From Chelonobacter oris (GTDB lineage: Bacteria; Pseudomonadota; Gammaproteobacteria; Enterobacterales; Pasteurellaceae): a stretch of DNA of 64,000 nt. Every line of letters starts with the position of its first letter. Position 1 is the first letter of the stretch. Under the pieces are notes generated by a model, which saw only the letters and a list, made by a program, of their open reading frames with translations, made no database searches and was not told the DNA's origin. A program made the translations under genes and the position numbers. Location of the stretch: the NCBI RefSeq assembly GCF_000772535.1, contig NZ_JSUM01000013.1, positions 121,496 through 185,495 of the forward strand. The letters run 5' to 3'. Below, one piece after another: positions 1 through 10,633 of this stretch.

Positions 1-26
1 TTCCGTTCATGTCGTTAAGACAAGAA

Positions 27-1346
<1,320 letters not shown>

Positions 1347-1376
1347 TTAAATTAAATCGCTAAAAAAACTGCCAAT

Positions 1377-1405
1377 ATAGTAAAGCGATTTGCCTGCTTT
1401 GTCTT
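1377..1405 (-). promoter_or_regulatory. Candidate sigma70 promoter for eno
   Basis: Read on the minus strand there is AAGACA, a 17-base spacer and TACTAT, about 50 bases upstream of the eno start. Each hexamer matches the consensus at four of six positions. An inverted repeat AAATCGCT/AGCGATTT (1354-1361 with 1384-1391) spans the -10 element and could be an operator or a leader hairpin. This is a visual match only. Confidence 0.4.
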
Positions 1406-1531
1406 GTAAAAAATAGAAATTTATTGATTTAAATCTAGGATGTGATTTCTTTTTATATTCTACCTATCAATAGACGCTGTGGCATTTGTTATTTCTACTG
1501 AAATTGGCCTTGCGAGCCGGTTTTTTATAAA

Positions 1532-1553
1532 AAATAAGATTTGGATCACAAAA
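1532..1553 (+). promoter_or_regulatory. CRP-like site upstream of the sugar operon
   Basis: The 22-base stretch reads AAATAAGAT followed by TTG and GATCACAAAA. The right half (GATCACA) is a perfect CRP half-site and the left half is degenerate. Its centre lies about 46 bases before the start point expected from the TATAAT at 1577-1582, close to a class II activator position. No good -35 hexamer is visible, which fits an activator-dependent promoter. Confidence 0.45.
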
Positions 1554-1576
1554 ATAAAATAAACAATTTTACAAAA

Positions 1577-1582
1577 TATAAT
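1577..1582 (+). promoter_or_regulatory. -10 element of the sugar operon
   Basis: Exact TATAAT, 48 bases before the first start codon of the operon at 1630. There is no recognisable -35 hexamer at the right distance, so this assignment depends on the CRP-like site upstream and the inverted repeat just downstream. Confidence 0.45.
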
Positions 1583-1585
1583 AAA

Positions 1586-1618
1586 TTGGTAAAGTAATTC
1601 ACAGGATTATTTTACCAA
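1586..1618 (+). promoter_or_regulatory. Inverted repeat, likely operator of the sugar operon
   Basis: TTGGTAAAGTAAT and ATTATTTTACCAA form a 13-base inverted repeat with one mismatch around a 7-base centre. It overlaps the predicted transcription start and ends just before the ribosome-binding site of the first gene. The position suits a repressor site, most simply for the RpiR-type regulator encoded in the same operon; a leader RNA hairpin is the alternative. Confidence 0.55.
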
Positions 1619-1629
1619 GGAAAGAGGAT

Positions 1630-2607
1630 ATGGAAAAACTACGATTTGCGACAAGGTTGAATTCTTTTGCTTCCGGAGCACATCTGTATTGGCAGGAATT
1701 AAAAGGTAAACCGAGCACGCGGCAAATGATTGAGCGAGCGGCGACAGTAAACGGATTAACGGATTTGGATTTAAATTATCCGCAGCATCTTAATGAAGAT
1801 CCTAAGGATTTGAGACAATTTATTGAAGATAACGGCTTGCGGGTTAATGGTATGGCGATGCGTTATGACAGTAAATTTCAATTAGGTGCCTTTACCCATC
1901 CGGATCGTCATCTTCGCCGTGAGGCCATTGACTTGACGAAACGAGGGATTGATTGCGGACGGGAATTCGGTACAAATTTAATGACTATTTGGCTTGGGCA
2001 GGACGGTTTTGATTATAGCTTCCAGGCCAATTACGCAAAAATGTGGGATGACTTAATAACGGCATTCCAAGAGATTGCTGCTTACGCTCCGGATGTTGAC
2101 ATTAGTATTGAATATAAACCGAACGAGCCTCGTTCTTTCAGTATTTTACCGGATGTATCGACTACATTACTTGCGATTTCTGATATCGGCGCAAAAAATG
2201 TAGGAATGACACTGGATTTTGCGCATGTACTATACGCAGATGAAATGCCGGCATTTGCTGCAACAATGATATCAAAACGATGCAAAATCATGGGATTACA
2301 TTTAAATGACGGGTATCACAAACGTGATGACGGCTTAATGGTTGCTTCTGCCAATCCGCGTGCAACATTAGAACTTATCTGGCAATTACGTAAAACAGGA
2401 TTTAGCGGGGCTTACTATTTTGATACTTTTCCCGATGCCAGTGGGTTGGATCCTGTCAGAGAATGCGAACTCAATATTCAAACTGTACATCAGCTCATTC
2501 GCATTGCCGATCAACTTAATGATGTTAAAGCACTCGAACAGGCAATCGAGCAGCAAGATGCGGTTGCCAGTCAAGGCATTGTGAATCAATTTTTATTTGG
2601 GCGGTAA
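1630..2607 (+). CDS. Sugar isomerase/epimerase, TIM-barrel family
   Basis: First gene of a six-gene operon. The 325-residue protein looks like the xylose-isomerase-like TIM-barrel superfamily (sugar isomerases and epimerases). Visible support is the run of barrel strands ending in putative metal ligands: SIEYKPNEPRS near residue 155, TLDFAHVL near 195, GLHLNDG near 220 and YFDTFPDASG near 265. It probably interconverts the imported aldose and ketose, or two epimers, before the operon's kinase phosphorylates it. The ribosome-binding site AAAGAGGA precedes the ATG. It is longer than the ketose 3-epimerases (about 290 residues) and shorter than rhamnose isomerases (about 420), so the substrate is not assigned. 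Confidence 0.8.
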   Translation: MEKLRFATRLNSFASGAHLYWQELKGKPSTRQMIERAATVNGLTDLDLNYPQHLNEDPKDLRQFIEDNGLRVNGMAMRYDSKFQLGAFTHPDRHLRREAIDLTKRGIDCGREFGTNLMTIWLGQDGFDYSFQANYAKMWDDLITAFQEIAAYAPDVDISIEYKPNEPRSFSILPDVSTTLLAISDIGAKNVGMTLDFAHVLYADEMPAFAATMISKRCKIMGLHLNDGYHKRDDGLMVASANPRATLELIWQLRKTGFSGAYYFDTFPDASGLDPVRECELNIQTVHQLIRIADQLNDVKALEQAIEQQDAVASQGIVNQFLFGR

Positions 2608-2659
2608 AGTATTTTATTGCCGTTAATAAGACTTCCACTTACTAAAGAAGGAAAAAAGT

Positions 2660-3703
2660 ATGCATAAATTCATTAAAACCACCTTAGTTTCTACCGCACT
2701 TTCATTTGCTTTTGGCTCGGCGCTAGCGGCTTTGCCACCGTTAAATTCGGATACGGAAACAGACCGGATAAATTGGATCGAATTGGAAAGCAAGTTGGGC
2801 AAAATGCCGGTAATTAAAGAAGGAACGCGTATCGGTGGGGTTTCCAAAACATTGACTAATGAATATTGGCGTTCATTGGGAGAAGGCTACAAAAACGTTG
2901 CCGATAAATATAATGTATTTGTTTCCTATCAGGCCGCTGCAAATGAAGGCGATCAGTTAGGACAGCTTTCTATTGCGGAAACTATGATTACCGAAGGGTA
3001 TAACGCATTGTTATATTCTCCGCAAACCGATGTCAATTTACAGCCGGCGATTGAAGTTGCCGAATCAAAAGGGATTGCCGCCGTAAATGTGAATGACGCC
3101 GTCATGCCGAGTGCGACTCACTATGTCGGCAATGTACAAAAAGATAACGGGGTGCGTGTCGCAAACTGGTTTATTGAAAATCGTCCGAACGGCGGAAAAG
3201 TGGCGGTTGTTGAGGGACAGCCGGGCGTTTTTGCCGCTAAACAACGTACGGAAGGTTTTACCGAAACGATAAACGCAAACGGAAAATTTGATGTTGTAGC
3301 CAGCGTTCCGGCAAATTGGAGCCGTGAGGAAGCGTACAACGTGGCAACGAATATTTTACAACGGAATCCCGATTTAATCGGTTTTTATGTCAATAACGAC
3401 GGTATGGCGCTGGGCGTGGTAGAAGCCGTAAAAGCAGGAAAATTACAGGATAAAGTGGCGGTATTCGGCACTGATGGAATTTCTGATGCTTATAAGTCAA
3501 TTTTAGCCGGCGAATTGACAGGCACGGTAGATAGTTTTCCGGTATTGACGGGCGAGGTGGCGATGGAAGTTGTGCTTCGCTTAAGCGCGGGGCAACAATT
3601 GCCGCGAGTGGTTACGACGCCGCAAGCTTTAATTACCAAAGAGAATGTAAATACTTATTCTCAGGCTAATTCTGAAGCGTTAAGAAAAATTTTAGCACAA
3701 TAA
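2660..3703 (+). CDS. Periplasmic sugar-binding protein of ABC importer
   Basis: Substrate-binding component of a ribose/allose-type ABC importer. The first 23 residues form a signal peptide (MHKFIKTT, hydrophobic core, cleavage after SALA). The rest resembles a peripla_BP_4 domain: GGVSKTLTNEYWRSLGEG near the start of the mature fold, a ligand-contact-like segment QISP-type (YSPQTD), and a hinge region FGTDGISDAYKSI. Length (347) is normal. An ATPase and permease follow within 60 bases, so the importer is complete. The mature N-terminus carries an extra segment of about 35 residues before the first beta strand. The ligand cannot be read from sequence. Confidence 0.88.
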   Translation: MHKFIKTTLVSTALSFAFGSALAALPPLNSDTETDRINWIELESKLGKMPVIKEGTRIGGVSKTLTNEYWRSLGEGYKNVADKYNVFVSYQAAANEGDQLGQLSIAETMITEGYNALLYSPQTDVNLQPAIEVAESKGIAAVNVNDAVMPSATHYVGNVQKDNGVRVANWFIENRPNGGKVAVVEGQPGVFAAKQRTEGFTETINANGKFDVVASVPANWSREEAYNVATNILQRNPDLIGFYVNNDGMALGVVEAVKAGKLQDKVAVFGTDGISDAYKSILAGELTGTVDSFPVLTGEVAMEVVLRLSAGQQLPRVVTTPQALITKENVNTYSQANSEALRKILAQ

Positions 3704-3723
3704 AACGAAAAACGGGGGGCTCT

Positions 3724-5229
3724 ATGGTGACGGAACGTTTGAGTATGCGTGGAATGACAAAAAGATATGGATCGGTAACGGTTTTGCAGAACGTATCATT
3801 TAATGTTCGTCCCGGCGAAGTTCATGCATTAATCGGCGAAAACGGAGCAGGAAAATCGACACTACTCAATTTGCTTTCGGGGGTGCGTGCAGCTACCGAG
3901 GGAGAGATTTATGTTGATGGCCAAAAGGCGACTATCAATTCTCCCAGAGCGGCTCAGGAATACGGTATCGCGATGATCCATCAAGAGTTGCAAAATGTGC
4001 CGGAGCTGTCCGTTTTTCAGAATATGTTTTTAGGACATTCGTTGACAAAATCATTTGGTTTTTTTGTGGATAAGGCTAAAGAAAGAAAAATAGCCCAAGA
4101 GGTTTTGTACGATCTCGATCCCACTATCAACCCGAACATGCCGATTAAAACGCTTAAAGTGGCACAGCAACAAATCGTTGAAATTGCAAGGGCATTGCTG
4201 GGTAATGCTCGGATTATTGCAATGGATGAACCGACATCAAGTTTGACACCGAGCGAATTTAGACGACTGAGTGAATTGATTAAGGCGTTGGCAAAAAAAG
4301 GCGTATCCATTATTTATGTATCACACAAAATGGATGAGTTATTTCAGGTGTGTGACCGCGCCACTATTTTAAGAGACGGGCAGTTTATTGATTGTGTTGA
4401 TATGGCGAATGAAACGGAAGAAACGCTCGTGACTAAAATGGTCGGGCGAAAAATTGAGAAATTAATACACCGCTCTTTTAAAACCGATGAATGTATTTTG
4501 GAAGTAAAAAACTTAGGGCGGGAAAGTGCGGTAAAAAATGTGAGTTTTTCGGCTCATAAAGGTGAAGTGCTTGGTATTTCAGGGTTGGTTGGCGCAGGCA
4601 GAACAGAATTATTCCGTTTAATTGCCGGCTTGGATAAGCCGACGAGTGGTGAAATTTTTGTGAATGGTCAAGCTTTAACACTGCATAGTGCGAGAGCGGC
4701 CATCAAAATGGGCATCGGACTTGTTCCCGAAGATCGCAAAAAAGAAGGGATTTTAAAAGATCGCAGTGTATCAATTAATATTGCCATGCCGTCTATGAGG
4801 CGGTTTAGCCGCTCCGGTTTTATTCGTAAAAGTTATTTACAGGCAATTTCCCATCAATTAATGATGGATCTTAACCTGAAACCGCTTAATTTGGATAAAA
4901 CAGTCGGTACATTTAGTGGCGGTAATCAGCAAAAAGTGATTATCGGACGTTGGCTTGCGGCAGGAACAAAAATTTATTTATTTGATGAGCCTACCAGAGG
5001 TATCGATATCGGCACAAAATCTGAAATCTATAACCTTATTGAAAATTTAGCACAAGCCGGCAATGTGGTTTTGGTGGTTTCTTCCGAAATGCCGGAAATT
5101 ATTCGAGTTTCGGATCGGGTATTGGTGATGAAAGAAGGCAAAATTGCGGCCGAACTTATTGGTGATGATATTAATGAAACCAATATCGGGCAATATGCTA
5201 TCGGGCAGGAAAAACCGCTTGCTGCCTGA
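3724..5229 (+). CDS. Sugar ABC importer ATPase with two nucleotide-binding domains
   Basis: A 501-residue RbsA/XylG-type protein with tandem ATPase domains on the cytoplasmic side of the importer. The first domain has Walker A GENGAGKST (about residues 39-47) and Walker B IIAMDEPTSSL. The second has the usual degenerate Walker A (GLVGAGRTE), the signature SGGNQQKV and Walker [12 protein letters not shown]. It powers uptake through the permease encoded next, with the binding protein encoded just before it. The ATG is preceded by GGGGGG, a usable ribosome-binding site 20 bases after the previous stop. Confidence 0.93.
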   Translation: MVTERLSMRGMTKRYGSVTVLQNVSFNVRPGEVHALIGENGAGKSTLLNLLSGVRAATEGEIYVDGQKATINSPRAAQEYGIAMIHQELQNVPELSVFQNMFLGHSLTKSFGFFVDKAKERKIAQEVLYDLDPTINPNMPIKTLKVAQQQIVEIARALLGNARIIAMDEPTSSLTPSEFRRLSELIKALAKKGVSIIYVSHKMDELFQVCDRATILRDGQFIDCVDMANETEETLVTKMVGRKIEKLIHRSFKTDECILEVKNLGRESAVKNVSFSAHKGEVLGISGLVGAGRTELFRLIAGLDKPTSGEIFVNGQALTLHSARAAIKMGIGLVPEDRKKEGILKDRSVSINIAMPSMRRFSRSGFIRKSYLQAISHQLMMDLNLKPLNLDKTVGTFSGGNQQKVIIGRWLAAGTKIYLFDEPTRGIDIGTKSEIYNLIENLAQAGNVVLVVSSEMPEIIRVSDRVLVMKEGKIAAELIGDDINETNIGQYAIGQEKPLAA

Positions 5230-5259
5230 TTCAACTTAATTTAGTAAAAGGAAAGAAAC

Positions 5260-6237
5260 ATGAATTCTCAAACTTCTCCGTTGAATGCACAACCGTCTTC
5301 AAAAGGCTTTTCTCTTAATTTCAATGTCCGTGATGCCGGGACATTGGTCGGTTTGGTGATTATTTTTCTCGTCTTTTCTCTCTTGTCGACAACTTTTTTT
5401 ACTGTCCCTAATTTACTTAATATTTTGCAGCAGTCTTCATTGAATGCAGCCGTGGCTTTGGGAATGACATTAGTCATTATCACTGCGGGTATTGACTTGT
5501 CTGTCGGTCCGACGGCAGCACTTGCAGCCGTCGTCGGGGCGAGTTTAATGGTGGCGGGAATACCTGTACCTATTGCGGTGTTAGGGGCTTTGGCCGTAGG
5601 GCTGTTGGGGGGATTGTTCAATGGAGTATTGATTGCATATGCCGGGTTACAACCGTTTATTGTGACATTGGGCAGTTTATCGCTATATCGTGCATTATCT
5701 TTGCTTTATACCGGCGGTAATCCGATTTTTGGGATTCCGACGGAGTTTCGTTCATTCATGAACGGTACATTATTCAGTATTCCAAGCTCGATTATTATCG
5801 TTGCAATTATCGCATTTGTTTTGTGGATTGTTTTAACTAAAACGCCAATCGGTGAATATATTTTTGCTGTCGGAGGGAACGAGGAGGCGGCACGAGTATG
5901 CAGTGTGCCGGTAGCAAAAACAAAAATGACGGTGTATATGATCTCAGGTTTTTTGGCGGCAACAGCCGGACTGGTATTGGTAGGTCGTTTAGGGGCTGCG
6001 GATCCGACGCTGGGGAATTTATGGGAGCTGGATGCCATTGCGGCTGCGGCGATTGGCGGGGCTTCATTAATGGGAGGCAAAGGCAGCGTATTCGGCACCA
6101 TTCTCGGTGCGATCATTCTGGGGGCATTGCGCAATGGTTTGACATTACTAAATATTCAAGCCTTCTATCAATTATTGGCAACCGGTATTATTATTATCGT
6201 TGCAATGTTAATTGATAGAGCAACCAGAGGAAAATAA
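5260..6237 (+). CDS. Sugar ABC importer permease
   Basis: A 325-residue RbsC-like inner-membrane permease with about eight to ten hydrophobic segments. It carries the family motif GIDLSVGPTAA in the first third, the cytoplasmic-loop motif AVGGNEEAARVCSV near residue 210, and GGASLMGGKGSVFGT near 270. It pairs with the ATPase encoded 30 bases upstream. The ribosome-binding site is AAAGGAAAG. The next gene begins five bases after its stop, showing tight co-expression. Confidence 0.93.
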   Translation: MNSQTSPLNAQPSSKGFSLNFNVRDAGTLVGLVIIFLVFSLLSTTFFTVPNLLNILQQSSLNAAVALGMTLVIITAGIDLSVGPTAALAAVVGASLMVAGIPVPIAVLGALAVGLLGGLFNGVLIAYAGLQPFIVTLGSLSLYRALSLLYTGGNPIFGIPTEFRSFMNGTLFSIPSSIIIVAIIAFVLWIVLTKTPIGEYIFAVGGNEEAARVCSVPVAKTKMTVYMISGFLAATAGLVLVGRLGAADPTLGNLWELDAIAAAAIGGASLMGGKGSVFGTILGAIILGALRNGLTLLNIQAFYQLLATGIIIIVAMLIDRATRGK

Positions 6238-6241
6238 AATT

Positions 6242-7102
6242 ATGGCTCAGTTAGATCCAAAAACAATCGGTGCGCATATTCGTACAAGAAGACAGCAACT
6301 GACACCATTAGAACTTAAAGTGATTGATCAAATTCTAGCTAAGCCGGATTTTTCAGAAAGTACGCCATTAAAAGAAATCGCTGAAGAAAACCATGTCTCT
6401 GAGGCGATGATTGTAAAAATAGCAAAAAAACTTGAATTTTCAGGTTTTAGGGAGTTGCGTAGCGGATTGGCTTATTATCGGCAATTGGACGTGGCAAGCC
6501 TGCATTCCGAAATCTCCGAACAGGACGATTCGGCACAAATTATCAAAAAAGTGTTTGAAACATCCATTCAGGCATTAGAAGAAACACTGGCAATTTTAGA
6601 TATCGAAGCCTTTGAGCGCAGTGTGGAAATATTGTGTAATGCAAAAAGTATTGATTTATTCGGTATCGGCGGCTCTGCTCAAATAGCGAAAGATATGGCG
6701 CATAAATTTTTGCGAATCGGCATCAAAGCGACGGTTTATGACGATTCACACATGATGCTGATGGCATCAGCCGTTTGTAATGATGCAAGTGCGGTTATCA
6801 CAGTCAGCCATTCAGGCACGACCATTGATGTAATCGAGCCGTTACAGCTTGCCCGTAGAAATGGCGCTAAAACCATTGCAATCACGAATTACGCCACATC
6901 ACCGATAACACAATATGCCGATGTAGTACTGAATTCCACGTCACAAGGTTCGTTACTTTTAGGCGAGAATGCTGCCGCACGTATTGCTCAATTAAATATT
7001 TTGGATGCATTGTATGTTGCTGTGGCAAAACGTAATTTATCCCGAGCAGAAGCTAATTTACGCAAAACTCGAGCTGCCGTGGAGAGCAAACGAATAAAGT
7101 AA
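6242..7102 (+). CDS. RpiR-family transcriptional regulator
   Basis: Likely local regulator of the sugar operon. The N-terminal HTH domain (about residues 1-80) includes PLKEIAEENHVSEAMIVKIA, and the C-terminal SIS sugar-phosphate-binding domain includes DLFGIGGSAQIAKDMAHKFL and the TVSHSGTT loop. These are the two domains of RpiR/HexR/MurR proteins, which usually respond to a phosphosugar of their own pathway. I start it at the ATG at 6242 (286 residues) rather than an in-frame ATG at 6212, because the later one follows AGAGGAAAA at proper distance and gives the usual N-terminus. A possible target is the inverted repeat at 1586-1618. Confidence 0.88.
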   Translation: MAQLDPKTIGAHIRTRRQQLTPLELKVIDQILAKPDFSESTPLKEIAEENHVSEAMIVKIAKKLEFSGFRELRSGLAYYRQLDVASLHSEISEQDDSAQIIKKVFETSIQALEETLAILDIEAFERSVEILCNAKSIDLFGIGGSAQIAKDMAHKFLRIGIKATVYDDSHMMLMASAVCNDASAVITVSHSGTTIDVIEPLQLARRNGAKTIAITNYATSPITQYADVVLNSTSQGSLLLGENAAARIAQLNILDALYVAVAKRNLSRAEANLRKTRAAVESKRIK

Positions 7103-7112
7103 AAAAGGAAAA

Positions 7113-7982
7113 ATGATGATGAATAAGAGCGTCGTAGTAATAGGCAGTTTGCATTATGACATTGTCGTTGAGTCGTCTCATCGACCACTGAAAGGCGAAA
7201 CCGTGTTGGGACAACGGTGGTATCCTAAGTTTGGTGGAAAAGGCGGAAATCAAGCCGTTGCCGTTGCCAAAGCAGGTTGTCCCGTTCGAATGGTAAGTGC
7301 GGTTGGAAAAGATGACTTTTCGATCTTTTTATTGGATAAACTTCAAGCTGAAGACATTGATTTGCGTTTTATTCAACAGATTGAACATACAGGTTCGGGA
7401 ATGAGTGTCGCAATCATGGACGGTGAAGGCGATTATGGTGCCGTTGTTGTTTCTGGGGCGAATTTATGGATAGATACCGCGCAATTTTCAAATGATGAAT
7501 TATGGCATAACGTGGGAATGCTGATTCTACAGAATGAAGTTGCCGAAGCTGTCAATATTGCTGCGGCACGGCAAGCGGTCAAACGACAAATTCTTGTTTG
7601 TATCAATGCGGCGCCGGCAAAGACATTATCCACCGATTTGGTTGAGTTAATCGATATTTTGGTTGTAAATGCTATTGAAGCGGAAGACATGAGCAGTATT
7701 GCAGTACATGATCTGGATAGTGCCAAAGCCGCCGCCATTCGACTTGCTAAGACGTATAAGCAGGTGATTGTTACCGCAGGTGGTGATGGTGTGGCATTTG
7801 CAAACGATAAAGAATCAGGAACTATTGCAGCACAAAAAATAAAAGTAGTCAGTACGTTAGGCGCTGGCGATTGTTTTGTCGGACATTTAGGTGCAGGGCT
7901 GGTTCGAGGGCTGTCTTTGAAACATGCTGTAGAGGTTGCAAATGCTAAAGCTGCGGAACATGTATCTGGATTGCAATATTAA
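7113..7982 (+). CDS. PfkB/ribokinase-family sugar kinase
   Basis: Last gene of the operon: a 289-residue ATP-dependent kinase. N-terminal sugar-binding motif GGKGGNQAVAVAKAG (about residues 38-52) and the C-terminal anion-hole/catalytic motif TLGAGDCFVGHL (Asp in GAGD is the base) are both present. It probably phosphorylates the product of the isomerase encoded at the front of the operon. Three ATG codons occur in a row (7113, 7116, 7119) after AAAGGAAAA, so the exact start may shift by one or two residues. No aldolase is encoded nearby, so the phosphorylated product likely joins a central pathway directly. Confidence 0.88.
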   Translation: MMMNKSVVVIGSLHYDIVVESSHRPLKGETVLGQRWYPKFGGKGGNQAVAVAKAGCPVRMVSAVGKDDFSIFLLDKLQAEDIDLRFIQQIEHTGSGMSVAIMDGEGDYGAVVVSGANLWIDTAQFSNDELWHNVGMLILQNEVAEAVNIAAARQAVKRQILVCINAAPAKTLSTDLVELIDILVVNAIEAEDMSSIAVHDLDSAKAAAIRLAKTYKQVIVTAGGDGVAFANDKESGTIAAQKIKVVSTLGAGDCFVGHLGAGLVRGLSLKHAVEVANAKAAEHVSGLQY

Positions 7983-7999
7983 AAAGAAAAATCTGCAAT

Positions 8000-8040
8000 A
8001 AAAAACAGCAAGAAAAATTATAATCTTGCTGTTTTTTATT
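8000..8040. terminator. Bidirectional terminator between kinase gene and pyrG
   Basis: A 13-base stem, AAAAACAGCAAGA with TCTTGCTGTTTTT, has a ten-base loop and A- and T-runs on the two sides. It stands between two convergent genes and can serve both strands. Confidence 0.85.
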
Positions 8041-8055
8041 ATATAAAATAAATGG

Positions 8056-9768
<1,713 letters not shown>

Positions 9769-9873
9769 CTAAACTCAAATACTGATTCAGCGATTTGGCG
9801 GTTCATTTTGCTTGCCTTTTGTGCAGAAATCCGTATCATCACCGCTCTTTTAATCAACAAATTTAACAGATTT

Positions 9874-9911
9874 ATTTGGGTTCCCTCGCCCCCAAACAGA
9901 AATAAAAAGGT
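9874..9911 (+). promoter_or_regulatory. preQ1-I-type riboswitch upstream of yhhQ
   Basis: Stem P1 is TTTGGG (9875-9880) with CCCAAA (9891-9896), enclosing the loop TTCCCTCGCC. An A-rich tail (CAGAAATAAAAAGG) leads to the yhhQ start. This matches the preQ1-I plan: a small hairpin with conserved GGTTC at the 5' side of the loop and a C-rich 3' side, then an A-rich strand whose end pairs with loop bases to form an H-type pseudoknot. Here loop CCT can pair with AGG, which is also the Shine-Dalgarno sequence of yhhQ. Ligand binding would therefore hide the ribosome site. The downstream gene is a queuosine-precursor transporter, as known for this class. Confidence 0.8.
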
Positions 9912-9918
9912 ATATGTC

Positions 9919-10614
9919 ATGATTGCTAATTCTTCGCTATTCAATACGCAACAGAAACGCAATGCGTTAATTATTCTCAGTTTTTTTCATATTTTAATCA
10001 TTACGGCCAGTAATTATCTGGTGCAGTACGCTTTCGAAGTGCGGTTGCCGTTCAGTGATTTCGCTTTCCATACTACATGGGGCACGTTGACGTTTCCGTT
10101 TATCTTTTTGGCGACCGATTTGACCGTGCGGGTGTTCGGTGCTAAAGAGGCGCGCCAGATTATTTTTATGGTAATGATTCCGGCACTGATTATCAGCTAT
10201 TTGGTCTCCACGCTGTTTGTCGATCAACAATTTCAAGGCTTGACCGCACTTGCAGAGTTCAACTTGTTTGTTTTCCGTATTGCGATGGCCAGTTTTGCGG
10301 CTTATGTATTCGGGCAATTGCTTGATGTGCTGGTTTTCAACCGTTTGCGCCAATTGAAAAGTTGGTGGATTGCGCCGAGTTGTTCGATGACTTTCGGCAG
10401 CGCCTGCGATACGCTGATGTTCTTTGCGATTGCATTTTACCAAAGCAGCGATCCGTTTATGGCGGAAAACTGGTTAGCACTGGGCTTTGTCGATTATCTG
10501 TTCAAACTGTTTATCGGCTTACTGTTTTTTGTGCCGGCCTATGGCGTGGTGTTGAATGTTATTCTGAAAAAATTGCAGCAATTGGCTGATTTGCGTCAGC
10601 CGACTTTTAATTAA
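9919..10614 (+). CDS. yhhQ: Queuosine precursor transporter YhhQ
   Basis: Inner-membrane ECF-S-like protein (COG1738) that imports 7-deazaguanine precursors of queuosine (preQ0/preQ1). The 231-residue protein has about six hydrophobic segments, and characteristic pieces such as FPFIFLATDLTVRVFGAKEARQ near residue 70 and CSMTFGSACDTLMFF near 165. I chose the ATG at 9919 rather than an upstream in-frame start: it has AAAAAGG eight bases before it, and the upstream part overlaps the predicted riboswitch. The riboswitch predicts translational repression when preQ1 is plentiful. An MFS gene follows 19 bases later. Confidence 0.92.
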   Translation: MIANSSLFNTQQKRNALIILSFFHILIITASNYLVQYAFEVRLPFSDFAFHTTWGTLTFPFIFLATDLTVRVFGAKEARQIIFMVMIPALIISYLVSTLFVDQQFQGLTALAEFNLFVFRIAMASFAAYVFGQLLDVLVFNRLRQLKSWWIAPSCSMTFGSACDTLMFFAIAFYQSSDPFMAENWLALGFVDYLFKLFIGLLFFVPAYGVVLNVILKKLQQLADLRQPTFN

Positions 10615-10633
10615 CTTAGACAGAGAAAAAACA

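Noticed and set aside
5706..6134. 142-codon frame antisense to the permease gene
   Set aside because: Membrane-protein genes commonly give long antisense frames; the product is low-complexity and lies wholly inside a clear gene.
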